DNA of 64,000 bases from contig NZ_LN852695.1 in assembly GCF_001244545.1 (NCBI RefSeq), positions 124,001 through 188,000 on the forward strand, in the 5' to 3' direction. A model generated the notes under the pieces. That model made no database searches, was not told where the DNA came from, and worked only from the letters and a program-made list of their open reading frames with translations. Positions 8,682 through 17,717 of this stretch are shown here, piece by piece. Both the position numbers and the translations under genes were made by a program. Within the stretch, counting starts at the first letter, position 1, and every line of letters begins with the position of its first letter. The DNA is from Candidatus Stoquefichus sp. SB1. GTDB taxonomy: Bacteria > Bacillota_I > Bacilli_A > Erysipelotrichales > Coprobacillaceae.

Positions 8682-9158
8682 TTATTTAAGTGTAGCTACC
8701 ACAGTTAAATTAGCTCCATTTAACTCATCATATGTTGCTCCAGAATCTGCTTTATTTGTTACAGTAATTGTATATTTTTCTTTTGAAGAAGTTGATGGAT
8801 TAGATACCTTTCCATCAGTTACCAGTTGACTCTCACTATCTTTTATAACAAAATCCACTTTACCACTAATATCGTTACCACTAGAAGTTTTAAGTGTTGG
8901 AACGATTTCTAATGATGTTGCTAAACTATCATCATTATTAATTGCAAAAGTTACTGGTACATCAATTGTTGCCTCTGCATTTAATGTATAATCAGCTTTT
9001 ATAGGATTAGTTATTTCTTCAGTAATTGTTACAGGTTTACGAAAAGTCAAACTAGCAGTACCAGTTGCTTCCGTTTGATCCCATGCTGCAAATGTGAAAG
9101 CTGATGTTGCTACGATAGCACCAGCTGTAGCTAATGAAAGTATTGTACTTTTTTTCAT
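8682..9158 (-). CDS. Secreted TasA/camelysin-like protein with SipW-type signal peptide
   Basis: The 158-residue protein begins with a lysine-containing signal sequence (MKKSTILSLATAGAIVATSA) that runs into AFTFAAWDQTEATGTASLTF. This pattern, a signal followed by a strand that starts right after cleavage, is typical of SipW-dependent proteins. The rest is a beta-sandwich-like stretch rich in Thr, Asp and Val, without the zinc motif expected of an active camelysin protease. It is probably a fibre or surface matrix component. A longer frame exists to 9410, but AGAGGAGG lies just before the ATG at 9158, and the longer form would overlap the LysR gene. No sortase motif is seen. Confidence 0.78.
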   Translation of the reverse strand: MKKSTILSLATAGAIVATSAFTFAAWDQTEATGTASLTFRKPVTITEEITNPIKADYTLNAEATIDVPVTFAINNDDSLATSLEIVPTLKTSSGNDISGKVDFVIKDSESQLVTDGKVSNPSTSSKEKYTITVTNKADSGATYDELNGANLTVVATLK

Positions 9159-9294
9159 AATATTTTTTCCTCCTCTATTATAGTTATGAATATAGTATAT
9201 ATCCGTCTTTTTTATACACTTATATTCTATAGCAAAAATAGAGTTTTGTATAATACTTAGTTTATCATATCTAGTTATGTGTTTTTTGATATAC

Positions 9295-10212
9295 CTACAT
9301 GTTTTCGTAAGTATTTTTAACCATATTAAGAAATGTGACTCCGGCATCAGAGAGAATCTCTCTTTTTCTTTTAATAATAACAAAGTTCTTTTGGATATTA
9401 CATCTTTCAAAAGGTATGCTTTTGATATGAGAATATTTAAGTTCTTCGATTTGCCACTTGTTTCCTAACATGAATGCGTCTGTATGATTGATCATATTAA
9501 TCATTGCATGATAGTTACTCATTGTAATGGTTTTTTGAAATGATGAGAGAGGTGTTTTATCAATTGTGAGTGATAAATTGAGGTTTGAGAAGAAGTCATT
9601 TGGTAAATGGATATATGGATATGGGCATAACTCTGATGCATTGACTAATTCTTTTGATGCAAGTGGATGTTTTTCATTGACATGGACATAGAGTGGTCCT
9701 TCTCCTAATATATATACGGAAACTTCTTTGGTTTCTGCCATTTTCTTAAAGATGTTTAATTGGTAATTATTTAGAATTGTAATTCCTAATTCTGATTTTA
9801 TATTGCTGACGTTGTCTAAGACTTCTTCAGCTGTTGTTTCAATAAGATGGATTTCTGTATCTGCACTATCCATATATTTGTAGAATTCTAGAATAAAATC
9901 ATCTTTTAGAAAAATGGAATCAACTGATACAGATAATTTTCTATGAATGACTTCTTCTGATAAGTTTTTGAGTCTTTCTAAGACTTGAAATTGATTTAAT
10001 ATTGAACGTGCGTAATAATATAGCAATTGTCCTGTTGGTGTTAAACTGACACCTCTATTTGTCCTTATCAGCAATTCTTTGCCCATTTCTTCTTCTAAGG
10101 CATGAATAGAACGACTTAAATTAGGTTGTGATATATATAGTTTTTCTGCTGCTTTATTGATACTCCCACAATCAACAACCTCAATAAAATTTCGTAACTG
10201 CTCTTTTTTCAT
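9295..10212 (-). CDS. LysR-family transcriptional regulator
   Basis: The N-terminal winged helix is clear: LRNFIEVVDCGSINKAAEKLYISQPNLSRSIHALEEEMGKELLIRTNRGVSLTPTG (about residues 5-60). It is followed by a linker helix and a periplasmic-binding-like effector domain to residue 305. I use the ATG at 10212, because the upstream in-frame GTG overlaps the ribosome site (GGGGAAAGGTG). LysR proteins usually control a divergent gene, but no divergent partner is adjacent. The downstream TasA-like gene, 136 bases away in the same direction, may be a target but nothing proves it. The effector is unknown. Confidence 0.9.
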   Translation of the reverse strand: MKKEQLRNFIEVVDCGSINKAAEKLYISQPNLSRSIHALEEEMGKELLIRTNRGVSLTPTGQLLYYYARSILNQFQVLERLKNLSEEVIHRKLSVSVDSIFLKDDFILEFYKYMDSADTEIHLIETTAEEVLDNVSNIKSELGITILNNYQLNIFKKMAETKEVSVYILGEGPLYVHVNEKHPLASKELVNASELCPYPYIHLPNDFFSNLNLSLTIDKTPLSSFQKTITMSNYHAMINMINHTDAFMLGNKWQIEELKYSHIKSIPFERCNIQKNFVIIKRKREILSDAGVTFLNMVKNTYENM

Positions 10213-10242
10213 TGAATTCACCTTTCCCCTGGTTTTATTTTA

Positions 10243-10833
10243 TTACATATATCCTTCATTCAAAGCAGTAAAAAAGTCTTTGGCTTCATCATGAATATTT
10301 GCTTTCTTGGTTGCCTCTATGACATACCATGTAAATTCGTAATCTTGTATTATAATTGGAATTCTTTTCCCTACTCTATTTAAGAAATAATCTTCTTCTA
10401 TCAGTTGTTTTGCAACCTCTGTAACAACTTCTAACAGTTCATAATAACCAACAGGTCCTTTTCCAATATATCGCATGTGTTCATCATAACAATCATGATC
10501 TTCATAACCAATATTTTCAATTCCCTCTTGTTTATACCAGTCAAATAAAATTTCCATTGTTTCTTCATCTAAAATATCATACTCATCCATTTCTAAAAAA
10601 GCATAATTCCATCTATCTTCACTATATAAACCTTCATCTTCTCCAGAATAATTTTCTTTAAAAAACGTTTCATCGTTTTTTGAAATATTAAATTCTGAAA
10701 TATTTGAATAATCTTTATATTCGTTACATTCATTTGAATATATGAAAAAACTGACTGAGTAAGAATCACTCAAATCCCAACTATCTAAAATGTTTTTTAT
10801 TTTTTTATAAAGATATTCTTGTAAATTAATCAT
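10243..10833 (-). CDS. Hypothetical acidic protein
   Basis: I do not recognise this 196-residue protein. It is strongly acidic, with runs such as ENYSGEDEGLYSEDRWNY and EDHDCYDEHMR, has many aromatic residues, and has no signal peptide or membrane segment. The pattern of alternating short strands and an LIEEDYFLN helix near the C-terminus resembles small cytoplasmic immunity or SMI1/DUF-type proteins, though no motif secures this. It begins behind a GGGGGGAC-like site at 10845 and ends 30 bases before the LysR start, so the two may be co-transcribed. No toxin gene is adjacent. Confidence 0.6.
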   Translation of the reverse strand: MINLQEYLYKKIKNILDSWDLSDSYSVSFFIYSNECNEYKDYSNISEFNISKNDETFFKENYSGEDEGLYSEDRWNYAFLEMDEYDILDEETMEILFDWYKQEGIENIGYEDHDCYDEHMRYIGKGPVGYYELLEVVTEVAKQLIEEDYFLNRVGKRIPIIIQDYEFTWYVIEATKKANIHDEAKDFFTALNEGYM

Positions 10834-11042
10834 TTGTCCCCCCCATCGAACTCAACTTGACTGTTTCTTATTAAATTTTATCATAACTTATATGAAACGC
10901 AAACAGAAAAAAGATTTCTGTAGAAAATTATCAAAGTTTGAAAAAAGGCAGGTTTTCATAGATAAGGTAAATGAGATATAGTATAATGAGAGAAAGAAAT
11001 GTAACCGTTATCATAAATATTATTTTGAAAAGAGGAATCATT

Positions 11043-12629
11043 ATGTATCATGCTCAACTTAAAATTCGTTGTTTTCATGATGTTGATTTAAAACAAATTC
11101 TTTTGGGGTATGAGCCTAAAAAGAATTTTTCACATCTTGTTGAAGAATATGATTGTTTTTATCCTGAAATCATAGCAACAAGTGATATATTAATTGTTAA
11201 AATGGAACAATTGAATATATCTGATATACAGTCTTATAAAAAGAAAAATGCTTTATTGATTTTATGTGTAACATATGAACAATGGCAAAATTTATCTTCA
11301 GAAGTTTATGAGGTTATTGATGATATATGGGTTTTACCATGGTCAATTGATTTTTTAAAGTTGAGAATAAAACAAATTTTTCATCAAATTAAAGAAAGAA
11401 AAGATAAAGATTTACATGAACAATACTTGAATACACTTATTGATAGTATGCCAGATATGGTATGGTTTAAAGATAATGATGGGATTCATCTTAAAGTGAA
11501 CAAGGCTTTTTGTCATACTGTTGGAAAGACTAGAGAAGATGTGACAGGTAAGGATCATTGTTATATATGGGATGTTCCTAAAGAGGAATTTGAAAAAGGT
11601 GAGTTTGTTTGTAATGAAACTGAAGATTTAGTAAGAAAGTTAAGAAAGACTTGTCGTTTTGATGAAAAAGTGAAAAGTAAAAAAGGATTGCGTCAATTCC
11701 ATACTTATAAATCACCTATCTTTAATGAAGAGGGTGATGTTATTGGTACAGTGGGAATTGGTCATGATATTACTGATTTACAAAATATGAGTACTGAATT
11801 AGAAATTGTTTTAAGAAGTATGCCTTTTGCTATTTTAGTAAAAAATGATAAGAATGAAATTATTAATATTAATAAGAAGTTTGAAGAATATTTTCATGTT
11901 CATGAAATTGATTTAGTTGGTCATATGTATGATGAATGGAAAGCATCTGCATTAAAAGATATTATTGATTGTGGAGATTATTATCAATGTATTAACAAGT
12001 TAAATAATGAAAATCAGATCTTAGAATATCATATTGAACCTATATTTGATATTTTTGAAACTTTGGTTGGTCAACTTTGTATCTTTAGAGATATTACTGT
12101 TGAAACTAATCTTGAAAAACAGATTATTTGGAATTCTCATACTGACTTTATGACTGGTTTATATAATCGTCGTTATTTATATGAATATATGAATGAGCAA
12201 CACAATCAACAAAGTCTTTGTTTACTTTATGTTGATTTAGATGAGTTTAAAAAGATTAATGATACTTTTGGACATCAAGTTGGTGATACTGCTTTATTAG
12301 AAGCTACTCGTATTTTAAAAGATTGTTTTAAAAATGATTTTAATGCTCGTATAGGTGGAGATGAATTTTTGGTTATTATTAAAAATGATGTAGAAAAAGA
12401 TATTATTGAAAAAAAGGTTCAGACATGTATTAAGGCTTTTCGTGATACTATGATTCCTTCTATTCATCAACAATTACTTTCTGCATGTATTGGTATTACA
12501 ACGCATCATGGACAAAATGCTGATTTAGATGAATTAATCAAACAAGCTGATGCTGCTTTATATAAAGCTAAACAATTAGGTAAAGGTCATTATTGTTTCT
12601 ATGATACACAAATAAACGAGGATAGTTAA
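11043..12629 (+). CDS. Soluble PAS-PAS-GGDEF diguanylate cyclase
   Basis: The 528-residue protein has no membrane segment. Residues 1-120 look like a receiver-like fold without phosphorylation residues. Two PAS domains follow (about 125-245 and 250-360; DSMPDMVWFKDNDGIHLKVN marks the first). The C-terminal GGDEF domain starts near residue 380. RIGGDEFLVI near residue 437 is intact, so it should synthesise c-di-GMP. The RxxD inhibitory site is incomplete (FKND). I start at the ATG at 11043, behind AGAGGA. The longer frame from 10971 would place its start upstream of a TATAAT box at 10982-10987 that probably drives this gene. It is the second of three c-di-GMP proteins in the window. Confidence 0.9.
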   Translation: MYHAQLKIRCFHDVDLKQILLGYEPKKNFSHLVEEYDCFYPEIIATSDILIVKMEQLNISDIQSYKKKNALLILCVTYEQWQNLSSEVYEVIDDIWVLPWSIDFLKLRIKQIFHQIKERKDKDLHEQYLNTLIDSMPDMVWFKDNDGIHLKVNKAFCHTVGKTREDVTGKDHCYIWDVPKEEFEKGEFVCNETEDLVRKLRKTCRFDEKVKSKKGLRQFHTYKSPIFNEEGDVIGTVGIGHDITDLQNMSTELEIVLRSMPFAILVKNDKNEIININKKFEEYFHVHEIDLVGHMYDEWKASALKDIIDCGDYYQCINKLNNENQILEYHIEPIFDIFETLVGQLCIFRDITVETNLEKQIIWNSHTDFMTGLYNRRYLYEYMNEQHNQQSLCLLYVDLDEFKKINDTFGHQVGDTALLEATRILKDCFKNDFNARIGGDEFLVIIKNDVEKDIIEKKVQTCIKAFRDTMIPSIHQQLLSACIGITTHHGQNADLDELIKQADAALYKAKQLGKGHYCFYDTQINEDS

Positions 12630-12638
12630 TCCTCGTTT
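12614..12638. terminator. Bidirectional terminator between the GGDEF gene and the PTS regulator
   Basis: AAACGAGGAT and ATCCTCGTTT form a 10-base stem whose loop contains the stop codon of the diguanylate cyclase. A T-run follows on the plus strand. Confidence 0.85.
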
Positions 12639-12640
12639 TC

Positions 12641-14380
12641 TTATATCAATTTTATAAATTGGTCATATGTTGAAATATCTTGTAATGTTTCTCTGTTTTC
12701 ATTTAGATAATTATATAGAAACTTAAATAGATAAACATTTTTTTGAACTAATGGATTTAAGACTGTTACTAAGACATGTTGGATATGACGTTCATCGACA
12801 ACAATATCTTTATCTAAATGAATATAGACACAGATGCAAAAGTTTTCTTTTTTACTAATGCAATGAGGAATAATGTAATTATTGATAATGAGAGCATTAC
12901 CATGATTTTCTCTATTTAATATTGCTGTTTTTTCTTCATTGTTAATTGTATTTGTTTCTTGTAATTTTAAACAAACATTATTAAGAATTTGTTCCCATGT
13001 ATCATCTTCTTTAACATGATATTCATAACTGAGACTTTTTGGAAATATAGAATATTTATTTTTATGAATACTAACATTATCTAAAATTGTCTCTATAGAA
13101 ATCATTTCTTCTTCATTAAGAATATGATCCATATAAATCACTTCAATATCATTTAATTTTAAATCTCCAATACTATCAATAATTAATGAAGCCCCTTGTA
13201 ATATCTCTTTATCTAATGTCTTTGTTAAAAAGACTTCAATATTATTCATATAATCCATTAATAATTGTTTATTTAAATATGCGATAGCATTTTTAGAAGA
13301 ATAAATAATAATTTTATGTTTCTTTTCTTTTATTTTTTCTAAACATACTGCAAAATAAAGTCCAATAAAATCAGTATTTGGTATTTCATAATGATATAAT
13401 TGTTTTAAATATTGAATAAATTTAAAACTTAAATCAAAAGAAAATGGATATAATGCTTTAAAATCAGAAATATTATAGATTTCTTTCATCTTTAAATAAT
13501 GTGGAAAACATAAAACCCTTTTTAAATGATCATATAATTGATATACCAATTCATCTTCTTCATCTAAATCTATCATCATTTCATTTTTCATTAATCCTAA
13601 TATACGATATATATGTTGTTTAGATAAAGATAAATGAATATCAATACAATGCAAAGAAATTGTCTGTAAAATCATATCTGCCTTTTTATTAGCATGTATA
13701 TTTGCTTTTTGATAATAATCTAAAAACTCTGGTTCATGTATATCCTGATTATCATAATCTCCTTGATATATTGTTGCAGCAATAAAGAGAATAGCAATTT
13801 GATGTGTACTGCAGTTAGGAAAATCTTCTTTTATTTGCTGATTATGTGATATTAATTCTTCTAAACATAGATAATTTTCATAGGAAATCTGAAATAAATT
13901 AAGATAATATTTTAGATTGTTTTCAATTAAATTACATAACAGCATACATTTTTTTATAATTGTTTCATTTAAACGATGACCTTTTCTACTGACTTCAATA
14001 TTTAAATAATGAGCATAGTTGGTTTTAACAGTATTCATTTTTTCAGAAGCTGTCATTTTAGAAACATATAAACATTGAGATAAATCATCTATTGTTAAAT
14101 ATTCTCTTTGAACAAGTTCATAGAGAATAACTTCTTCATCATTAATATATTGATTCATTAAATCTTTATATTTTTCAACTTCAGTAATATTAATCTTATA
14201 ACCACTTGTATTATTAATCAGTTCCCCTATATTTTCTGCTTCTAAATACATTTTAATTGTTGATAAATCTCTTAAAATTGTCCGTTTTGATTTTTGAACT
14301 TGAGATACAATAGAATCAATAGAAACAGGTGATGATGCATGAATTAAAAATTCAAGAATAAATTGTTGTCTTTCATTCAT
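12641..14380 (-). CDS. PRD-type PTS transcriptional regulator (MtlR/LicR-like)
   Basis: The 579-residue protein has the layout of PTS-controlled activators. An HTH_11 domain lies at residues 1-60 (SIVSQVQKSKRTILRDLSTI) and a second Mga-like HTH at about 85-125 (TIDDLSQCLYVSKMTASEKM). PRD-like helical domains cover about 160-380, an EIIB-like region about 385-455, and an EIIA-like domain about 460-579. The EIIA-like part keeps NYIIPHCISKKEN, where the histidine matches the phosphorylated residue of EIIA. It overlaps the lyase gene by 4 bases (ATGA) and closes the PTS operon, so it very likely senses the phosphorylation state of that transporter. The sugar is unknown. Confidence 0.85.
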   Translation of the reverse strand: MNERQQFILEFLIHASSPVSIDSIVSQVQKSKRTILRDLSTIKMYLEAENIGELINNTSGYKINITEVEKYKDLMNQYINDEEVILYELVQREYLTIDDLSQCLYVSKMTASEKMNTVKTNYAHYLNIEVSRKGHRLNETIIKKCMLLCNLIENNLKYYLNLFQISYENYLCLEELISHNQQIKEDFPNCSTHQIAILFIAATIYQGDYDNQDIHEPEFLDYYQKANIHANKKADMILQTISLHCIDIHLSLSKQHIYRILGLMKNEMMIDLDEEDELVYQLYDHLKRVLCFPHYLKMKEIYNISDFKALYPFSFDLSFKFIQYLKQLYHYEIPNTDFIGLYFAVCLEKIKEKKHKIIIYSSKNAIAYLNKQLLMDYMNNIEVFLTKTLDKEILQGASLIIDSIGDLKLNDIEVIYMDHILNEEEMISIETILDNVSIHKNKYSIFPKSLSYEYHVKEDDTWEQILNNVCLKLQETNTINNEEKTAILNRENHGNALIINNYIIPHCISKKENFCICVYIHLDKDIVVDERHIQHVLVTVLNPLVQKNVYLFKFLYNYLNENRETLQDISTYDQFIKLI

Positions 14381-15567
14381 AACTTTTTCTCCTGCTCAAT
14401 AGCATCCATCGCTTTTTTCATCCTTTTTAATCCTTCTTCTAATTTACTTCTTGGACAACCACAATTCATACGCAAAAATCCTTGTCCATTTTCACCATAA
14501 ACTTGACCATCCATCACAGCAATACCACCTATATCAATAAACGCTTTTTGAATTTGATTCATTGAAAAAGGAACCTTTCTTACATCAATCCATGCAAGAT
14601 ATGTCGCTTCTGGCATCTGAAATGAAAAATCAGGAAGATTTTCTTTTAGAAAATGTTCTACATATTGCATATTCCCCTTAATATAATCAATTAACTGGTC
14701 TATGTAATCATCACATTTTTGATAACCCACCATGCACGCATACATTCCCATAATATTGGCTGAGTTTACAAAATCTTTTTCTTTTGTTTGAATTAAGAAT
14801 TGTTCTCTGATTTGAGTATTGGGAATAATAGCATAAGAACCACCAAGACCAGGTGTATTCATTGTTTTACTTGAAGAAGAAACTAAATACATATCTTCAT
14901 ATTGTGTTAAATATTTAAGAATGGGCTGATGTTTTCGATTAGTAAGTATAATATCCATATGTATTTCATCTGATATAATTTTGATTTGATACTTTTTACA
15001 TATATCAATAATTTTATGAAGTTCTTCTTGACTCCATACTCTTCCAGTTGGATTATGAGGTGAACATAATAATAAAATCTGACAATTTTTAGCTTTCTTT
15101 TCAAAATCTTCAAAATCAATTTGAAAAGAATGATTTTGAGATTGAAGATGACAAGATATTAATTTTCTATTATTCTTTTGTACAACATTAAAAAACGCAT
15201 CATACATTGGATTAAAACAAATAACTGAATCATTTTCTTGACTAAGTAGTCTTAATAAAACAGAAACACTATAAATGACACTTGGACTATATACAATCCA
15301 ATCCTTAACAATTTCACAATCAAATCTTCTTTTAAAGAATTGTTGGATTGCTGTTTTAAAATCATCATGATTCCATCTTGTATAACCAAATATCTGATGT
15401 TGTAACACTTTTTCTAGTTGTTGTGTAATTGGTACAGGTATTTTGAAATCAGTATCAGAAATAGAAAAAGGTAATAAATCACTTTTTCCAAAACGATCTT
15501 CAATATAGTCCCACTGTGTACAATATGTTCCTTTCCGATCATTGATTTCATCAAAATTTATCTTCAT
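14377..15567 (-). CDS. MalY/PatB-family PLP-dependent C-S lyase / aminotransferase
   Basis: This is a fold-type I PLP enzyme of 396 residues. Visible features are the N-terminal TYCTQWDYIEDRFGKSDLLP with the PFSISDTDFKIP turn, CSPHNPTGRVW (about 172-182), ISDEIHMDI and the PLP lysine in SSSSKTMNTPGLGGSY. The WD and SDTDF signatures are typical of cystathionine beta-lyases such as MalY and PatB, which release thiols and pyruvate from S-substituted cysteines. The start at 15567 has AAAGGAGGT upstream, which rules out the longer frame. Lying between EIIBC and the PRD regulator, it suggests that the imported compound or a derivative carries an amino or thio group. That link is inferred. Confidence 0.85.
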   Translation of the reverse strand: MKINFDEINDRKGTYCTQWDYIEDRFGKSDLLPFSISDTDFKIPVPITQQLEKVLQHQIFGYTRWNHDDFKTAIQQFFKRRFDCEIVKDWIVYSPSVIYSVSVLLRLLSQENDSVICFNPMYDAFFNVVQKNNRKLISCHLQSQNHSFQIDFEDFEKKAKNCQILLLCSPHNPTGRVWSQEELHKIIDICKKYQIKIISDEIHMDIILTNRKHQPILKYLTQYEDMYLVSSSSKTMNTPGLGGSYAIIPNTQIREQFLIQTKEKDFVNSANIMGMYACMVGYQKCDDYIDQLIDYIKGNMQYVEHFLKENLPDFSFQMPEATYLAWIDVRKVPFSMNQIQKAFIDIGGIAVMDGQVYGENGQGFLRMNCGCPRSKLEEGLKRMKKAMDAIEQEKKL

Positions 15568-15589
15568 AAAATACCTCCTTTTTATGCAC

Positions 15590-15623
15590 ATGAATTAGAG
15601 TACTCAAAAGCACTCTAATTCAT
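15590..15623 (-). promoter_or_regulatory. Intergenic hairpin between EIIBC and the lyase gene
   Basis: ATGAATTAGAGT and ACTCTAATTCAT form a perfect 12-base stem with a 10-base loop in the 61-base gap of the PTS operon. On the minus (coding) strand no T-run follows, so it is more likely an mRNA end-protection or processing element than a full terminator. On the plus strand it is followed by CTTTTTT. Confidence 0.55.
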
Positions 15624-15628
15624 CTTTT

Positions 15629-17053
15629 TTATGCGTCCTTTTTTTTAAATATCTTTTTAAATAACAGAATTAATACAATATTTAATACAACACCAAATGC
15701 ATAGGCTACATAGAATGCCCATCCTGGTGTCATTAATCCAAGTAGAGGATCAAATACACCAATTCCAGGAGCTAAACGTTCAATTCCTAATAGAATAGTA
15801 ACAACACCTGTTATTCCTCCTGCTAATGTATTCGCAGTAATCATTGGAATTGGATCTGATAAAGCAAATGGAATAGCTGGTTCTGTTGCAACTGTTGCCC
15901 CAACAATAATAGCCGAAGCTGCTGTATCATGTAATTCTTCTGGAAATAATTTTGGTTTAATGTAGGCAAGAATCCCTGCCGCAACTGGTGGAACTTGTGC
16001 AACAACACCAACGATTGCATACCAAGTATATACTTTTTCTGCAACTAATGCAAAACAGAATGTCCATGCTATTTTATTAATTGGTCCTCCCATATCAAAT
16101 GCAAGCATTGCTCCGATAACAAATGCAAGAGGAATCTGATATTGTGCAGGAACATTGTTTAAGAAATTTAAGATTGTAGACATTAATGTTCCTAAGAATG
16201 GACCTACTAAATAATAAGCAATTAAACCAAAGATAAAAATTGTTAATGCTGGAATAATTGTTAAATTCATTAATGATTTTACTGATTTTGAATATTTAAA
16301 TGATTTAATCCATTTTACAAAATACCCAATTGTAACCCCAAAGAAAATAGCTCCTAAGAAACCTGCTCCAGATTCAGTTCCTAACATAGCACTATCATTA
16401 GCAAAATATGTAATAATAAATGCAGGTCCTAAAGCTGGTTTATCTCCAATACTATTGGCAATATATGCACCCATAATTGGAATCATAAACTTAAATCCTA
16501 AATATCCAATAGATTCAATAATCCATGTGAAAGTTGGTACCATACCATCTTCAAAACCATTATATGGTAATCCAAATCTCATCAAAATATTAGCAACAGC
16601 AACCAAAACTCCGCCCCCAATAACAAATGGTAACGCAGCTGAAATACCTGCCATAATATGTGACATCATACTTCCACTTTGTGATTTTTGACTACCTAAC
16701 TTAATACTTGATTGTTCTGCAATAAACACTTCACTTCTTTGTTCTAATTCATCAAAAACAACATTCACTTCTTTTAAAGCATCACTAATTTTAATGTTAA
16801 CAATTTTCTTACCACTAAATCTTGCTTTATCAGAATCAGTAATTCCCCTTCCTACTGCTAAAATAACATAATCAGCTTCAGCAATCTGTTGATCAGTCAA
16901 TGCATTCTCAACCCCACTTGCACCTTGTGTTTCCACATGAATTTCATGTCCAAGTTCTCTTGCTTTTTTCTCAAAAGCTTCAGCTACCATGTATGTATGT
17001 GCTATCCCAGCAGGACAATTCGTCACTGCAACAATTTTTAACTTCTGACTCAT
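15629..17053 (-). CDS. PTS fructose-family EIIBC component
   Basis: This 474-residue permease imports and phosphorylates a sugar. The N-terminal IIB domain (about 1-100) has the phosphocysteine motif VTNCPAGIAHTYMVAEA, with Cys near residue 13. A linker (about 105-125) joins it to the IIC domain, which has about ten membrane helices and starts at MSHIMAGISAALPFVIGGG. DMGGPINKIAW is the conserved substrate-site region of fructose-family IIC proteins. The domain order B-C without A fits the separate EIIA gene 11 bases upstream. Fructose itself is not assured: no 1-phosphofructokinase is present, and the neighbouring lyase argues for another substrate. Confidence 0.92.
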   Translation of the reverse strand: MSQKLKIVAVTNCPAGIAHTYMVAEAFEKKARELGHEIHVETQGASGVENALTDQQIAEADYVILAVGRGITDSDKARFSGKKIVNIKISDALKEVNVVFDELEQRSEVFIAEQSSIKLGSQKSQSGSMMSHIMAGISAALPFVIGGGVLVAVANILMRFGLPYNGFEDGMVPTFTWIIESIGYLGFKFMIPIMGAYIANSIGDKPALGPAFIITYFANDSAMLGTESGAGFLGAIFFGVTIGYFVKWIKSFKYSKSVKSLMNLTIIPALTIFIFGLIAYYLVGPFLGTLMSTILNFLNNVPAQYQIPLAFVIGAMLAFDMGGPINKIAWTFCFALVAEKVYTWYAIVGVVAQVPPVAAGILAYIKPKLFPEELHDTAASAIIVGATVATEPAIPFALSDPIPMITANTLAGGITGVVTILLGIERLAPGIGVFDPLLGLMTPGWAFYVAYAFGVVLNIVLILLFKKIFKKKDA

Positions 17054-17064
17054 TTTTTCCCCTC

Positions 17065-17511
17065 CTAATTTTCTAAAACACGATTCACTTCTGTTAATAA
17101 TGTTTCAATATCACCATTTTTTAACATATCAACAAAATCTTCATAAATTAATTTTCTTGCTAGTTTTGATAACATTGCCAAATGAAAATCATTCTTATCA
17201 TCTGGAGCAATTAAACAAATACAAGTTTTTACAGGTTGACCATCTAAGGCATTCCATTCTATTCCATTTTGACATCTCGCAATAATAATTCCTGCTTGTT
17301 TTACACATTTATGTCTAGCATGTGGAATTGCTATTCCATTACCAAACCCTGTTGTTGTTTCTTTTTCTCTTAAACATAATTGTTCAAAAAAAGTTTCTGC
17401 ATTATCAACACGATTTAATTCATAAGCTTTTAAAGCAAGATTATGCAATATTTCTTTTTGTGTTGTCCCTTCTAATTCTAAAACAACATCTTCCTTATTC
17501 ACTAAACTCAT
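17065..17511 (-). CDS. PTS fructose/mannitol-family EIIA component
   Basis: At 148 residues this is a stand-alone EIIA of normal size. It carries the phosphohistidine in GIAIPHARHK (His near residue 64), and the helix ALKAYELNR plus LREKETTTGFGNG are standard for the fold. It takes phosphate from HPr and passes it to the IIB domain of the next gene. It is the first gene of the operon, with GGAGGGAAAAAG upstream. The 200 bases before it contain two TTGTCA/TGACAA dyads that probably control it. Confidence 0.93.
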   Translation of the reverse strand: MSLVNKEDVVLELEGTTQKEILHNLALKAYELNRVDNAETFFEQLCLREKETTTGFGNGIAIPHARHKCVKQAGIIIARCQNGIEWNALDGQPVKTCICLIAPDDKNDFHLAMLSKLARKLIYEDFVDMLKNGDIETLLTEVNRVLEN

Positions 17512-17569
17512 TTCTTTTTCCCTCCTTATCTATATCATATAAAAAAATACAAATATGAAAAAGTCAAAA

Positions 17570-17632
17570 ATTGTCCTCTATTTATGACAATATATTGAAA
17601 TATCAAGCTTTTGTCATCATTAAATGACAAAA
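17570..17632. promoter_or_regulatory. Two dyads upstream of the PTS operon, candidate operator
   Basis: ATTGTC (17570-17575) faces GACAAT (17586-17591), and TTTTGTCAT (17609-17617) faces ATGACAAAA (17624-17632). Both share the half-site TTGTCA/TGACAA. Two related palindromes 60-120 bases before the EIIA start fit binding sites for the PRD regulator that closes the operon. Confidence 0.5.
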
Positions 17633-17644
17633 AGTTGATAAAAC

Positions 17645-17670
17645 AAAAAAACGCTCAGTGAGCATTTTTT
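17645..17670. terminator. Bidirectional intrinsic terminator
   Basis: GCTCA and TGAGC form a tight hairpin with A-run and T-run on its sides. It lies downstream of the Rpn fragment gene and upstream of the PTS control region. Confidence 0.75.
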
Positions 17671-17717
17671 CGAATTTAGAAATTGTATTGATTTATTTAC
17701 TGATTATAGCCTCTTTC

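Noticed and set aside
8682-9410. Longer 242-residue reading frame for the TasA-like gene
   Set aside because: The extra N-terminus overlaps the LysR gene, and the strong AGAGGAGG site lies before the ATG at 9158, which opens with a proper signal peptide.
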